Below are positions 6,862 through 14,362 of a stretch of DNA of 14,362 bases, one piece after another. Source of the stretch: Spirochaetota bacterium (GTDB lineage: Bacteria; Spirochaetota; Spirochaetia; DSM-27196; PWMO01); the NCBI GenBank assembly GCA_009908925.1, contig JAAAOH010000374.1, forward strand, positions 1 to 14,362, in the 5' to 3' direction. How positions within the stretch are numbered: the first letter of the stretch is position 1; each line of letters begins with the position of its first letter. The position numbers were made by a program, and so were the translations under genes. The notes under the pieces are model-generated. The model was not told where the DNA came from. It worked only from the letters and a program-made list of their open reading frames with translations, and ran no database searches.

Positions 6862-8196
6862 TCACAGGGAGAGCTCAATGCGGGCTGTCACTCTACTCTG
6901 CGGTGTGGTGTCGTCCACGGTACCCGCATTCCTGAGTAAACTACTCGGCCAAAATATATCGCCCTCGAGTGCAAATCTCAAATCGGACACCGGTCGAATT
7001 TCGATTGTTGTTCCCGCCTCTGTGCCTATGTAACCGACATCGGCAGTCGGGGGGAGTCCGGAGACGGTCCCGGCTCCTTCCACGGGTCGGTAAACTGCAG
7101 CCACCGAAACGGCGGTTCGCAGTCCTTCGCGAGGACCTGCGCCAATGCTCACCGGCTGTACGGAATAGTCGAGCTTCGCGAACGCGATGTTCGAGAGCAG
7201 GAGTGGTGTGAAACGCACAAGCGAGGGGGCGGTGATGGGCGCGAAATGGCGGGCAGTTCCGCTTGCAGTCGGAGAGAAGCGGGAGAAGCCGTCCTCACCG
7301 CCGGCCCAGCCGAGCTGCAGCTCTGCGCGGCTCTTCCCGAGCTGCGGAGCAAATGCTCTCAGGCTCGCCCCGGCGGCCGCTGCCAGCGTGGAATAGGTTT
7401 CGTCGTTGTCGCCGGAATCGGCGAAGTAACGGGATGCACGGCCGATGCCGTAAACGGTGTAGAACACCCGCCGCGAAAGCGGTCCGGTCAGCGTGAGGCT
7501 GCTGTAGAGGCCGTCTGCCTCGTCGGTGGAATCGAGCTCGCTCGAGGTGAGCTCGGGAAGGTCGAGATGTCCCACGGCGTCCACGATGATGCTTTGTCGG
7601 CCGAGAAGCTCGGGGAAGGCAAGCTCCACTCGCCCGAGCAGGTGGGCCGGCCCGAAGAGGTTATCGTCGTCGAGCAGATCTCCCGTGGTCAGCCGGACGT
7701 CCGTCGAATCGCGAAACAGGAACCCCGTATACGCCGATTGGACTCGGAAGGTTACGACCGGCGCCACGATTCCCGCCGAGACGCCGTCAGCCGGTGTGTC
7801 CACCACCATGCCCGTGGTATCGCGGAGGCCGAACCTGCCTGCGGTGAGCTCGGCCACGGTGCCGCCCCCGTCGGCGGAAATCGGTACCCGCGTGAAGTAC
7901 CGGGCGCGGTCGAGTGCCGGGGTGAACTCGCCATCGGATTCCGGCGCGCCTTCGTCGTAGCGATAGCTGTACCCGCCCGCTACCTCGATGTCGCTGTCCG
8001 GTGAGAGAATCCAGGAAAGAGAAGCGTCGGCCGCTGTTTCGGTGAAGATGTCCGTTTCCCGGGTATGCTCGGCGCCGACCTCGCTCGAGAGGTCGATGTC
8101 GAGCTCGGCAGCTGTGGCCCGTGGTGTTCCGAGCAACAGGACGACGGCCGCCGGCAGAATGGCCAGGCCTCCGGCTCGTTTCATACAAAGCCTCAT
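6862..8196 (-). CDS. Putative outer-membrane beta-barrel protein
   Basis: A 444-aa protein I do not recognise by family. Seen: a signal peptide with a hydrophobic core (GGLAILPAAVVLLLG) and likely cleavage at ATAA-E near residue 30. The rest is free of membrane helices, with many short alternating polar/hydrophobic segments (for example VFYTVYGIGRASRYF and ADASLSWILSPDSDIEVAGGYSYRY) joined by acidic, Ser/Thr/Gly-rich loops, and a final strand VTARIELSL. This is the profile of an outer-membrane barrel, though the last residue is Leu rather than the usual aromatic. Start ATG 8194-8196 has GGAGG 7 nt upstream; it overlaps the stop of the preceding gene (ATGA), implying coupled translation. The position between a small periplasmic protein and a FecR-domain protein suggests an envelope complex. 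Alternative: a large periplasmic beta-rich protein. Confidence 0.72.
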   Translation of the reverse strand: MRLCMKRAGGLAILPAAVVLLLGTPRATAAELDIDLSSEVGAEHTRETDIFTETAADASLSWILSPDSDIEVAGGYSYRYDEGAPESDGEFTPALDRARYFTRVPISADGGGTVAELTAGRFGLRDTTGMVVDTPADGVSAGIVAPVVTFRVQSAYTGFLFRDSTDVRLTTGDLLDDDNLFGPAHLLGRVELAFPELLGRQSIIVDAVGHLDLPELTSSELDSTDEADGLYSSLTLTGPLSRRVFYTVYGIGRASRYFADSGDNDETYSTLAAAAGASLRAFAPQLGKSRAELQLGWAGGEDGFSRFSPTASGTARHFAPITAPSLVRFTPLLLSNIAFAKLDYSVQPVSIGAGPREGLRTAVSVAAVYRPVEGAGTVSGLPPTADVGYIGTEAGTTIEIRPVSDLRFALEGDIFWPSSLLRNAGTVDDTTPQSRVTARIELSL

Positions 8197-8675
8197 GTCC
8201 GGTCCTCCGTCCATTCGATGGCGTTTCCGATCACCCTCAGGGCCTCTACGCCCGCGATGTTATCTGTGGCGTCGAGGCGATCGAGAAGGATTCGTCGAAA
8301 GCGCAACTCTCTGACTGCATATCGCGGGCTCGGTGCGAGCCGATACATCAGGCCACCGGGAATATCGAAGGCCTTCATTACCAGGTAGGAGAACTCCGCC
8401 ACCGTGAGCGGCCCGTCCACCGCCCGGGAGTCCCATCCCAGTTGGCTGCGAAGTCCCGGATTCAGTGCGGCATCCGGCGCGGCGGTGCGGGGCAACGTCC
8501 CGGATGCAACGAGGACGGCAAAGCCACCTTCCCGGTATGTGACCTCCTCGGCGGTCTGCATCGTTGCGATGACCTCCATCTGGTCGGCGGCCGGCACGGT
8601 GACCAGGGGAGCAAGAAAAAGCACGAGTGCGATCCACGTTTTCGTCACAGGTGGTACCCCTTTTTGGCTCTTCAT
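8193..8675 (-). CDS. Small exported protein of unknown function, weakly SLH-like
   Basis: A 160-aa hypothetical protein. It has a signal peptide with core WIALVLFLAPLVTVPA and likely cleavage before ADQ; the mature part is about 125 residues. It contains the stretch LTVAEFSYLVMKAFDIPGG and later RYAVRELRFRRILLDRLDATDNIAGVEALRVI, which recalls the helix spacing of S-layer-homology motifs, but the match is weak and I do not assign the domain. Two starts are credible: ATG 8675 (AGGA 8 nt upstream) and GTG 8648 (AAGGGG 8 nt upstream, giving a more compact signal peptide). The predicted promoter start near 8685 would give the ATG almost no leader and favours the GTG. It is first gene of the operon with the beta-barrel (ATGA overlap) and FecR genes, and divergent from the adenylate cyclase gene. 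Confidence 0.75.
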   Translation of the reverse strand: MKSQKGVPPVTKTWIALVLFLAPLVTVPAADQMEVIATMQTAEEVTYREGGFAVLVASGTLPRTAAPDAALNPGLRSQLGWDSRAVDGPLTVAEFSYLVMKAFDIPGGLMYRLAPSPRYAVRELRFRRILLDRLDATDNIAGVEALRVIGNAIEWTEDRT

Positions 8676-8691
8676 CCTTATATTCCTGACC

Positions 8692-8720
8692 AACATACCA
8701 CTGATATGACGGCAAAGCAA
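8692..8720 (-). promoter_or_regulatory. Possible promoter of the minus-strand envelope operon
   Basis: On the minus strand TTGCTT (8720-8715) and TATGTT (8697-8692) are 17 bp apart, with a TG one base upstream of the -10. It is inside the 56-bp gap (8676-8731) shared with the divergent cyclase gene. On the plus strand only an isolated TATATT (8679-8684) without a -35 is visible. Such a short shared gap makes co-regulation of the two operons plausible. Weak evidence from sequence alone. Confidence 0.3.
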
Positions 8721-8731
8721 AGCGAGGATTC

Positions 8732-11440
8732 ATGAAGCGTTTTTCCCTTTTTCCGATTCCCGGCGTCCTGTTCTTCGCCCTGCCCCTGCTCTTCGCCGGA
8801 GTCTTCGCCGCGCTGCAGTACACGCCCCTCCTGCGGACGGCGGAGAACCGCTGGTACGACCAGCTGTTGCGTTTCAGGCCTTCCGTCGAGGAGCACGAGG
8901 ACATCGTTCTGCTCAACATTGACGATCGTGCCGTCGCGGCGCAGGGTGAGTGGCCGTGGCGGCGCGGGGCTACGGGAGACCATCTGCTCCGCCTCAGCGA
9001 GCTTTCGCCGGCGGCCGTGGTGCTCGATATCGAGTACATCGACCCCGGTCTTCTCGAAATCGATGGTGATAACTACACAGAAACGGTGCCGCGAACGGTG
9101 GAAGAGGAGTTCAGCTCGCTCCGGACGAATACCCTGGACGTCGCCGAAGCCCTGGACTCCGGCGCCCTCGATGCGGGATCAGCGCCCTTGTACTTCCTCG
9201 ATCTTGCCGAGGAGCTCCGTCTCTCTCAGCGCCGGATCGAGCGGGAGCTCGACGCAGCGGTCAGAGACGGGGACCGCCATCTGGCAACCGCGATGTCGCT
9301 GAACGGCCCGGTGTACCTTCCCGTTGTCCTCGCCGCCCGTGAGGAGCAGGCGCTCGGCCTTGAGTCCCCGGAGGCGACCCGTGACTTCTCTATTGACGCA
9401 GACGGAGAGGTGGAGCGCAGCGTCCCGGCAGTGGCGGAGGTTCGTGGCATCGTCGACCCAATCGACGAGGGAGCCGCCGCCGCGGGGTTCGCAAATACCC
9501 AGGTTGACGCAGACGGGGTGAAGCGGGCCATTCATCTGCTCCTGCGCCGGGAAGAGCAGGTGTTGCCGCAGCTGGTCCTGCCCGCCTATGTCGATCAAAC
9601 CGACGTCGAGCGGGTCGAGGTAACCGAGCAGGATGTTATGTTTCACCGCGGCGAGGAGGAACCGACGACTCGCGTGCCTCGGCTTCCCGACGGACGGGTG
9701 CTGGTGAACTGGCCCCAGAAGCGCTTCGAGGACTCGTTTACCCAGGTATCGTTTGCCGACCTCATCGAGCTCGGGCGGCTCGAAGACGACCTGCTGTTCA
9801 ACCTCCGACAGATGGAGCAGGCGGGGTACTTCGCGTATGCCGACGGGTCAATCGCGCCTGTAGAGGCCTGGAACCGGTCGGAAGAGGTCAGCCGACGTGC
9901 GATTGCCGAGGAAAACCCGGCATTGTATAGGGAATCACAGGAGCTCGCACGGGTCTATCGGGCGGCAGTCGGCACCTTTCTCGGCGGCGATGCGGAGGCT
10001 GCGATGCTCGCCGACGCAGACGCGATCCTCTCCGACGAGACGCTCAGTGACTCCGAGCGCCGGTCGGTAGAAAACGCCCGGGCGAGCGTGGAGGAAGTCT
10101 TCCGCAAAACGCGCGGCATTTATGACCAGGCCCTGGACCTTCGGGACCGGCTGGAATCATTGCTTGGCGACCGCACGGTATTCGTGGGACTTACGGCCAC
10201 CGGAACATCCGATATCGGCGTCATGCCCTTTGATGAGGAGTACGTCAACGTCGGTCTTCACGCGTCCGTGCTCAATATGCTCCTCCAGGAATCGTTCCTC
10301 GACCGCCTGCCGCGCACATACTCGGCCGCTCTGGCGCTCATTCTCGCAATTGCCGTTTCGTTTCTCGTTCGCGGAAGAAAGCCACTCGCGGGGATCGCCA
10401 TGGGAATCTCGGCGGTGGGCGGCGTCCTCGCTGCACAGGCTGTCATTTTCGTAGCGGCCGGCGTCTACGTTCCGGTGCAACCGATCCTTCTCGCAATGCT
10501 TTTCTCATTCATCACCCTCACGGTCCTGGCTTTCGTCGAGACGGAACGTGAGAAGAGCTGGCTCCACAACGCGTTCGAGCACTATATCTCGGCGGAGTTC
10601 ATCCAGGAGCTCGTGGAGCAGCCCGAGAAGCTGCATCTCGGCGGTGAGGAGCGAGAGCTCACGGCCATGTTTACCGACGTGAAGCAGTTCACACGCATCT
10701 CCGAGAGCCTCGACCCGAAAGAGCTTGTGAGCCTCCTCAACGACTATCTCTCCCACATGAGCGATATCATCCTTGACGAGCGTGGCACCATCGATAAGTT
10801 CGAGGGAGACGCGGTGGTGGCGTTCTTCGGGGCTCCGGTAGAGCTGGGCGATCATCCGCGACGTGCCTGCCATGCGGCGGTGCGCATGAAGAAGATGGAG
10901 GAGATCCTCAACGAACGATTCCTCCGCCAGGATCTGTCGCCAACCCCGGTCTTGAGCCGTATCGGCATAAACACCGGGCCGATGCTCGTGGGGAACCTCG
11001 GTACGACCCGGCGTATGGATTACACAATTCTCGGCCATGAGGCGAATCTGGCGTCACGGCTCGAGGGTGTGAACAGGCAGTACGGAACCTGGATCCTGCT
11101 GAGCGAGCGAACGTATCGCCAGGCCGGCGACGGGTTTCTGATCAGACGGCTCGACCGCGTGCGGGCCGTCGGCATTCAGGAGCCGGTTCGGCTCTACGAG
11201 CTTCTCGGCGAGCGCGGAGAGGAGACACCGATGCTGAAGGAGGCACTCAGCCTCTTCGACGAGGGGCTTGCCGCATTCGAGAGTCGTAACTGGACCACGG
11301 CGCTTCGCAGCTTCGAGAACGTGTTGCGCATCTACCCGGGTGACGGCCCCGCATCGCTGTTCTCGTCTCGATGCCGTAACTTCATGGAACGCGAGCCGGC
11401 TACGGAATGGGACGGGGTCTTCAACCTGAATCGCAAGTAA
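8732..11440 (+). CDS. CHASE2-domain membrane adenylate cyclase (class III) with C-terminal TPR-like tail
   Basis: A 902-aa membrane cyclase making cAMP from ATP. Order: TM1 (about 9-28), periplasmic CHASE2 sensor (about 34-525; motif NIDDRAVAAQGEWPW, later VDADGVKRAI and VFVGLTATGTSD), three TM helices (about 530-548, 551-579, 584-603), cytosolic class III cyclase (about 640-815), and a TPR-like helix pair (about 830-880). Catalytic residues are all present: metal Asp649 (FTDVKQF) and Asp693 (EGD), Lys689, Thr765 (DYT), Asn772 and Arg776 (ANLASRLE). Lys/Thr at the adenine-recognising positions, with spacing equal to cyanobacterial CyaC as I recall it, points to class IIIb and ATP rather than GTP. 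Odd: about 120 extra, largely helical residues (about 360-480) interrupt CHASE2. Start ATG 8732 has GAGGA 3 nt upstream, a short spacing. It begins a probable four-gene operon and is divergent from the FecR-containing operon. Confidence 0.94.
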   Translation: MKRFSLFPIPGVLFFALPLLFAGVFAALQYTPLLRTAENRWYDQLLRFRPSVEEHEDIVLLNIDDRAVAAQGEWPWRRGATGDHLLRLSELSPAAVVLDIEYIDPGLLEIDGDNYTETVPRTVEEEFSSLRTNTLDVAEALDSGALDAGSAPLYFLDLAEELRLSQRRIERELDAAVRDGDRHLATAMSLNGPVYLPVVLAAREEQALGLESPEATRDFSIDADGEVERSVPAVAEVRGIVDPIDEGAAAAGFANTQVDADGVKRAIHLLLRREEQVLPQLVLPAYVDQTDVERVEVTEQDVMFHRGEEEPTTRVPRLPDGRVLVNWPQKRFEDSFTQVSFADLIELGRLEDDLLFNLRQMEQAGYFAYADGSIAPVEAWNRSEEVSRRAIAEENPALYRESQELARVYRAAVGTFLGGDAEAAMLADADAILSDETLSDSERRSVENARASVEEVFRKTRGIYDQALDLRDRLESLLGDRTVFVGLTATGTSDIGVMPFDEEYVNVGLHASVLNMLLQESFLDRLPRTYSAALALILAIAVSFLVRGRKPLAGIAMGISAVGGVLAAQAVIFVAAGVYVPVQPILLAMLFSFITLTVLAFVETEREKSWLHNAFEHYISAEFIQELVEQPEKLHLGGEERELTAMFTDVKQFTRISESLDPKELVSLLNDYLSHMSDIILDERGTIDKFEGDAVVAFFGAPVELGDHPRRACHAAVRMKKMEEILNERFLRQDLSPTPVLSRIGINTGPMLVGNLGTTRRMDYTILGHEANLASRLEGVNRQYGTWILLSERTYRQAGDGFLIRRLDRVRAVGIQEPVRLYELLGERGEETPMLKEALSLFDEGLAAFESRNWTTALRSFENVLRIYPGDGPASLFSSRCRNFMEREPATEWDGVFNLNRK

Positions 11441-11460
11441 GCTACGATGCCTGAAGTACT

Positions 11461-12513
11461 ATGACGGCCCCGCTTGTGCTGAATGTCGCGTTTCTCCTCG
11501 CCGGCCTGATTCTCCTGTACTTCGGTGGCGATTTCCTCGTGTCCGGAGCCTCGGGTATCGCACGGCGCCTCAACATACCGGTCATCGTGATTGGACTCAC
11601 GGTGGTTGCCTTCGGAACCTCGGCCCCCGAGCTATTCGTCAGTCTGATCTCGGCGTGGAAGGGGCTCATGCCGGTGTCGGTGGGAAACGTTGTCGGGAGC
11701 AATATCATCAATGTTGCGCTCGTGCTCGGGCTCGTGTCGCTGGTGCGTCCGCTACCGGTCACCCGAAAGATTGCGCTCATCGACACGCCCATCATGATCG
11801 CGTCGGCGCTGGTACTCGCTCTCGTGGTGATCAATTTCGACGGCGGCCCGGAGGGAGGCGCCGCGGACGCCGGCAGCGCATCCGGTGCGGCGGCTCCCTA
11901 CTGGCAATACGGTGTGATCACCACGATCGAGGGCCTCGTGATGGTAGGCCTGCTCGTTGCCTACCTGTACTTTCTCTATCGAAATGCAAGCAAGAGCGGG
12001 GCGGAGGCGCTAGAAGAGATCCCGATTGATGAGATACCCGTCGAGCCCTCGGGGGCCATGCCGCTTCTCTTCTTCAAGGTGATAGCAGGTGTGGCGGGGC
12101 TTGCCCTCGGCGGTCAGCTTCTCGTCGACGGGGCGTCGTGGATCGCCGAGAACATCTTCGGGGCGTCGCAGCGCTTCATCGGGGTGACCGTGGTCGCCTT
12201 CGGGACGAGCCTGCCGGAGCTCGTAACATCCCTGGTCGCGATCGTCAGGGGCGAGACCGACATCTCCCTCGGCAACGTCGTCGGCAGCAATATCTTCAAC
12301 TCCCTGCTCGTGCTCGGCGCGACCTCGCTGCTTCGCAACATCGAGATCGGAAGCAGCGACTTCCGGCTCGACTTTCTTTTTATGGTGTCGGTCAGCGTCC
12401 TGCTCTTCGTCATAACCGCATGGAAGCGGAAGCTTCCGCGATGGGGTGGGGCGAGCTTCTTCGTAATCTATATCGTGTACTTTGTCATTCTTCTGCAGAC
12501 GCGTACAATATAG
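11461..12513 (+). CDS. Calcium/sodium antiporter (CaCA family, YrbG-like)
   Basis: A 350-aa inner-membrane exchanger predicted to swap Ca2+ for Na+. Both CaCA alpha-repeats are visible: GLTVVAFGTSAPELFVSL with Glu57 followed by GNVVGSNIINVALVLGL, and GVTVVAFGTSLPELVTSL with Glu253 followed by GNVVGSNIFNSLLVLGA. The two Glu residues are the expected cation ligands. About ten hydrophobic segments fit the family topology; a hydrophilic loop rich in Ala/Gly/Asp (about 125-145) and a Glu-rich loop (about 178-200) separate the halves. The ATG has no clear Shine-Dalgarno and is only 20 bp after the cyclase stop, so it is probably co-transcribed with the cyclase. Ion preference (Ca2+ versus other divalents) is inferred from family only. 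Confidence 0.93.
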   Translation: MTAPLVLNVAFLLAGLILLYFGGDFLVSGASGIARRLNIPVIVIGLTVVAFGTSAPELFVSLISAWKGLMPVSVGNVVGSNIINVALVLGLVSLVRPLPVTRKIALIDTPIMIASALVLALVVINFDGGPEGGAADAGSASGAAAPYWQYGVITTIEGLVMVGLLVAYLYFLYRNASKSGAEALEEIPIDEIPVEPSGAMPLLFFKVIAGVAGLALGGQLLVDGASWIAENIFGASQRFIGVTVVAFGTSLPELVTSLVAIVRGETDISLGNVVGSNIFNSLLVLGATSLLRNIEIGSSDFRLDFLFMVSVSVLLFVITAWKRKLPRWGGASFFVIYIVYFVILLQTRTI

Positions 12514-12518
12514 AAATC

Positions 12519-13532
12519 ATGCCGGACGCCAAACCGATTATCGACCCCCGCGCCGTGGTACGGCGGCTCCTGGTCCTGCTTCCCATCTCCGTCGGTATCA
12601 GCGTCGTGGTGGCTCTGGTGAGTACCGGCACACGTGAGATCCTCAGGCTCGAGGCATTCTCGTTCTGGCTGTTCGCGGCGGCTGCCGGCCTGCGCCTCGT
12701 GCCGTGGATGTCGAAAGCGTTCCGGCTGACGAACTGGATGCATTTCCTCGGACATCGCTTCAGCTTCGCGGACGGTCTTCGGATCTCGATCATGTCGGAG
12801 CTGGGGATGGCGTTGACACCCACGGCGGTCGGCGGCCAGCCGGTAAAGGCCGGAATGCTCTACCAGCGCGGGGTGTCCCTGGGCGAGGCGACGTCGCTGA
12901 CAACGATACAGACCGTCGAAGACCTCACGTTCTACGCCATCGGGCTTCCGCTGGCGCTTACCCTGGCGTCCCTGCGGGCGAAGGCGGCCCTGACTCGTGT
13001 CATGGAGCGGGAGGTGATGGGGACCGGCGGCTGGTTGATCGCTGCGGGTGTTTTCGCCGCCGTCCTGGTAGCCGCCGTGCTGCTCGCGCGCGCCTTCGGT
13101 GTGTTTCCGAAACTGCGACGCAGGCTTTACTCCTTCGGGAACGAGTTCAAGCGGCTGTACGCAGAAATCATCAAGCGGGGTAAGCAGCGCTTCGCCCTGA
13201 ACGTGGCGGTGGCGGCCGTGCACTGGGTCAGCCGCTACTCCGTTGTCGCGACGCTGACGCTCAGTTTGGGCTATGAGGTGAATTTTCTGAACTTTCTGGT
13301 CCTACAGTGGGTGCTCTTCGCGATCATGGCGTTCGTACCCACCCCCGGCGCGACGGGTGGGGCGGAAGGGCTGTTCGTGCTGCTGTTCACCGGGGTGCTC
13401 CCTCGCCAGGCGCTGGGTACGATACTCATCGGCTGGCGATTTCTGGATTTCTATTTCACGACGATACTTGCACTGGCCGTGCTGGGCCTCGGGCGACTCG
13501 GGTCACGAGCCCCGGATGTGGTGAAAGACTGA
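12519..13532 (+). CDS. YbhN/UPF0104-type integral membrane protein (LPG_synthase_TM family)
   Basis: A 337-aa polytopic membrane protein of the lysylphosphatidylglycerol-synthase TM-region/flippase family (UPF0104). Seen: several TM helices, the family segment TPTAVGGQPVKAGMLYQRG with SLTTIQTVEDL, and the signature PTPGATGGAEG (274-284) near the C-terminus. There is no C-terminal lysyl-transferase domain, so it is not a full MprF; members of this kind are linked to lipid or polyprenyl-linked glycan handling, but the substrate is unknown. It starts 5 bp after the antiporter stop and has no good Shine-Dalgarno, which argues for translational coupling. The sulfotransferase gene follows after 13 bp. 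Confidence 0.88.
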   Translation: MPDAKPIIDPRAVVRRLLVLLPISVGISVVVALVSTGTREILRLEAFSFWLFAAAAGLRLVPWMSKAFRLTNWMHFLGHRFSFADGLRISIMSELGMALTPTAVGGQPVKAGMLYQRGVSLGEATSLTTIQTVEDLTFYAIGLPLALTLASLRAKAALTRVMEREVMGTGGWLIAAGVFAAVLVAAVLLARAFGVFPKLRRRLYSFGNEFKRLYAEIIKRGKQRFALNVAVAAVHWVSRYSVVATLTLSLGYEVNFLNFLVLQWVLFAIMAFVPTPGATGGAEGLFVLLFTGVLPRQALGTILIGWRFLDFYFTTILALAVLGLGRLGSRAPDVVKD

Positions 13533-13545
13533 GGAAGGAGACCGC

Positions 13546-14362
13546 ATGCGCGGAATATCGACGCTCTCACGACTCGGGCTGCTTATCTCGGCATTTGCCC
13601 GCCACGGTCGCCTGGTGAGTGTTACCACCTGGTTTCTCTTCGCGGCCCCGCTGATTGCCGTCACCCGGCTTACTCTGAGACTCGATGAACTTCTCTACCC
13701 GGAGCTTCGAACCCTCCCGGTCGAGAAGCCGGTGTTCATCATGGGACACCCGCGCAGCGGGACGAGCTTCTTCCAGCGCCGGGTGTTCAGAAGCGGCGCC
13801 GCGGCCATGTTTACCACCTGGGAGCTCTTCGCCCCTTCGGTTGTTCTGCGGCGCCTGCTGCGCCCTGTTGTTCGCCTCCTCACGCGCAATGCCGTGGACA
13901 TCGTTCAGTCCTCCGACTACGGCCACGAGGTGCGCCTGGCCGATGTGGAGGAGGATGAAGGTCTGTTCCTCCATCGCCTCGATAGTGAAATGATGACATT
14001 CCTTTGTCCCCGGTTGCTCATCGACAAGGAGTCGGCCGACCTCGGATTCCGGCTCGGATGGGTGAGCGAGCGCGAGATGCGGCGCTCGATGGAGTTCTAC
14101 CGACGCTGTCTCAGAAGAAATCTCTTTCATTCGGGAAAAGCCCGGGTGGTGGCGAAGTGCAACCCGTCTGTGTTTCGGCTGCCGGCACTCCTCGAAGCCT
14201 TTCCCGACGCGCAGATCGTGTACGTCGTACGCCGCCCGGAGGACAGCATCCGCTCGTTCCTCGCGTTCACCGAGCGATTCGTCGCTCCGTTGCTGAAAGA
14301 AGGCGAGCTGCCGGTCTATTTCCGCCGGAAGTATCGGTGGTGCGTCGAGCTCTACAGGCGGT
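13546..14362 (+). CDS. Sulfotransferase family protein (3' end off window)
   Basis: Partial, 272 residues visible, open to the right edge. Seen: a hydrophobic N-terminal segment (about 24-40, VSVTTWFLFAAPLIAVT) that could anchor it to the membrane, then FIMGHPRSGTSFFQR (64-78), the 5'-phosphosulfate-binding loop of PAPS-dependent sulfotransferases, and IVYVVRRPEDSIRSFLAF (224-241), the 3'-phosphate-binding region with Arg229/Arg230 and Ser234/Ser237. The start ATG 13546 has AAGGAG 5 nt upstream. It lies 13 bp after the YbhN-type gene and should belong to the same operon. It probably sulfates a lipid, glycan or small molecule; the substrate cannot be inferred. The family is broad and some members use other donors. 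Confidence 0.87.
   Translation, partial: MRGISTLSRLGLLISAFARHGRLVSVTTWFLFAAPLIAVTRLTLRLDELLYPELRTLPVEKPVFIMGHPRSGTSFFQRRVFRSGAAAMFTTWELFAPSVVLRRLLRPVVRLLTRNAVDIVQSSDYGHEVRLADVEEDEGLFLHRLDSEMMTFLCPRLLIDKESADLGFRLGWVSEREMRRSMEFYRRCLRRNLFHSGKARVVAKCNPSVFRLPALLEAFPDAQIVYVVRRPEDSIRSFLAFTERFVAPLLKEGELPVYFRRKYRWCVELYRR

Noticed and set aside
9393..9516. 13-nt direct repeat TTGACGCAGACGG (9393-9405 and 9504-9516)
   Set aside because: Both copies encode (I/V)DADG within the CHASE2 domain; this is explained by coding for the same short motif and is not a regulatory or mobile repeat.
12138..12518. Upstream in-frame extension of the YbhN-type gene
   Set aside because: It overlaps the conserved second alpha-repeat of the antiporter in another frame; ATG 12519 directly follows the antiporter stop and starts a normal family N-terminus.

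Overview
The window is a GC-rich, densely coding bacterial chromosome segment with no mobile elements, CRISPR array or rRNA. It most resembles a free-living spirochaete (Spirochaetota). This is an inference from two things: an EF-G whose domain IV looks like the spirochaetal/mitochondrial EF-G2 (ribosome-recycling) type, and signal-peptide FecR-domain proteins encoded beside a CHASE2 adenylate cyclase. No 16S or other phylogenetic marker was available to confirm it.

Layout. (1) 1-3693, minus strand: two different EF-G family GTPases. The upstream one (1651-3693) is a complete EF-G with the recycling-type domain IV. The downstream one (cut by the left edge) is an EF-G-like paralogue that lacks the catalytic switch II histidine and has its own strong sigma70-type promoter. 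(2) 3790-5249, plus strand, divergent from the EF-Gs: a two-gene UxaA-family lyase/dehydratase (small SAF subunit plus large subunit, ATGA overlap). A consensus -10 lies so close to the first ATG that the mRNA is probably leaderless. (3) 5278-6218, plus strand: tRNA-Val(UAC) with its own promoter and intrinsic terminator, then a GDPD-family phosphodiesterase that begins 29 nt after the terminator. (4) 6260-8675, minus strand: a three-gene envelope operon (small periplasmic protein, outer-membrane beta-barrel candidate, periplasmic FecR-domain protein), convergent with the GDPD gene. (5) 8732-14362, plus strand, divergent from that operon: CHASE2/class III adenylate cyclase, Ca2+/Na+ antiporter, YbhN/LPG_synthase_TM-type membrane protein, and a sulfotransferase cut by the right edge. 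Gaps of 20, 5 and 13 bp suggest one operon.

How the genes may work together. The most system-like part is 6260-14362. A secreted FecR-domain protein, a beta-barrel and a small periplasmic protein are encoded back to back with a membrane cyclase whose periplasmic CHASE2 sensor carries a large helical insertion. The cyclase is followed by an ion exchanger and two lipid/envelope-type proteins. I read this as a candidate envelope-sensing cAMP module, but physical or functional coupling is an inference from gene order. The remaining genes are housekeeping or catabolic and look independent of it.
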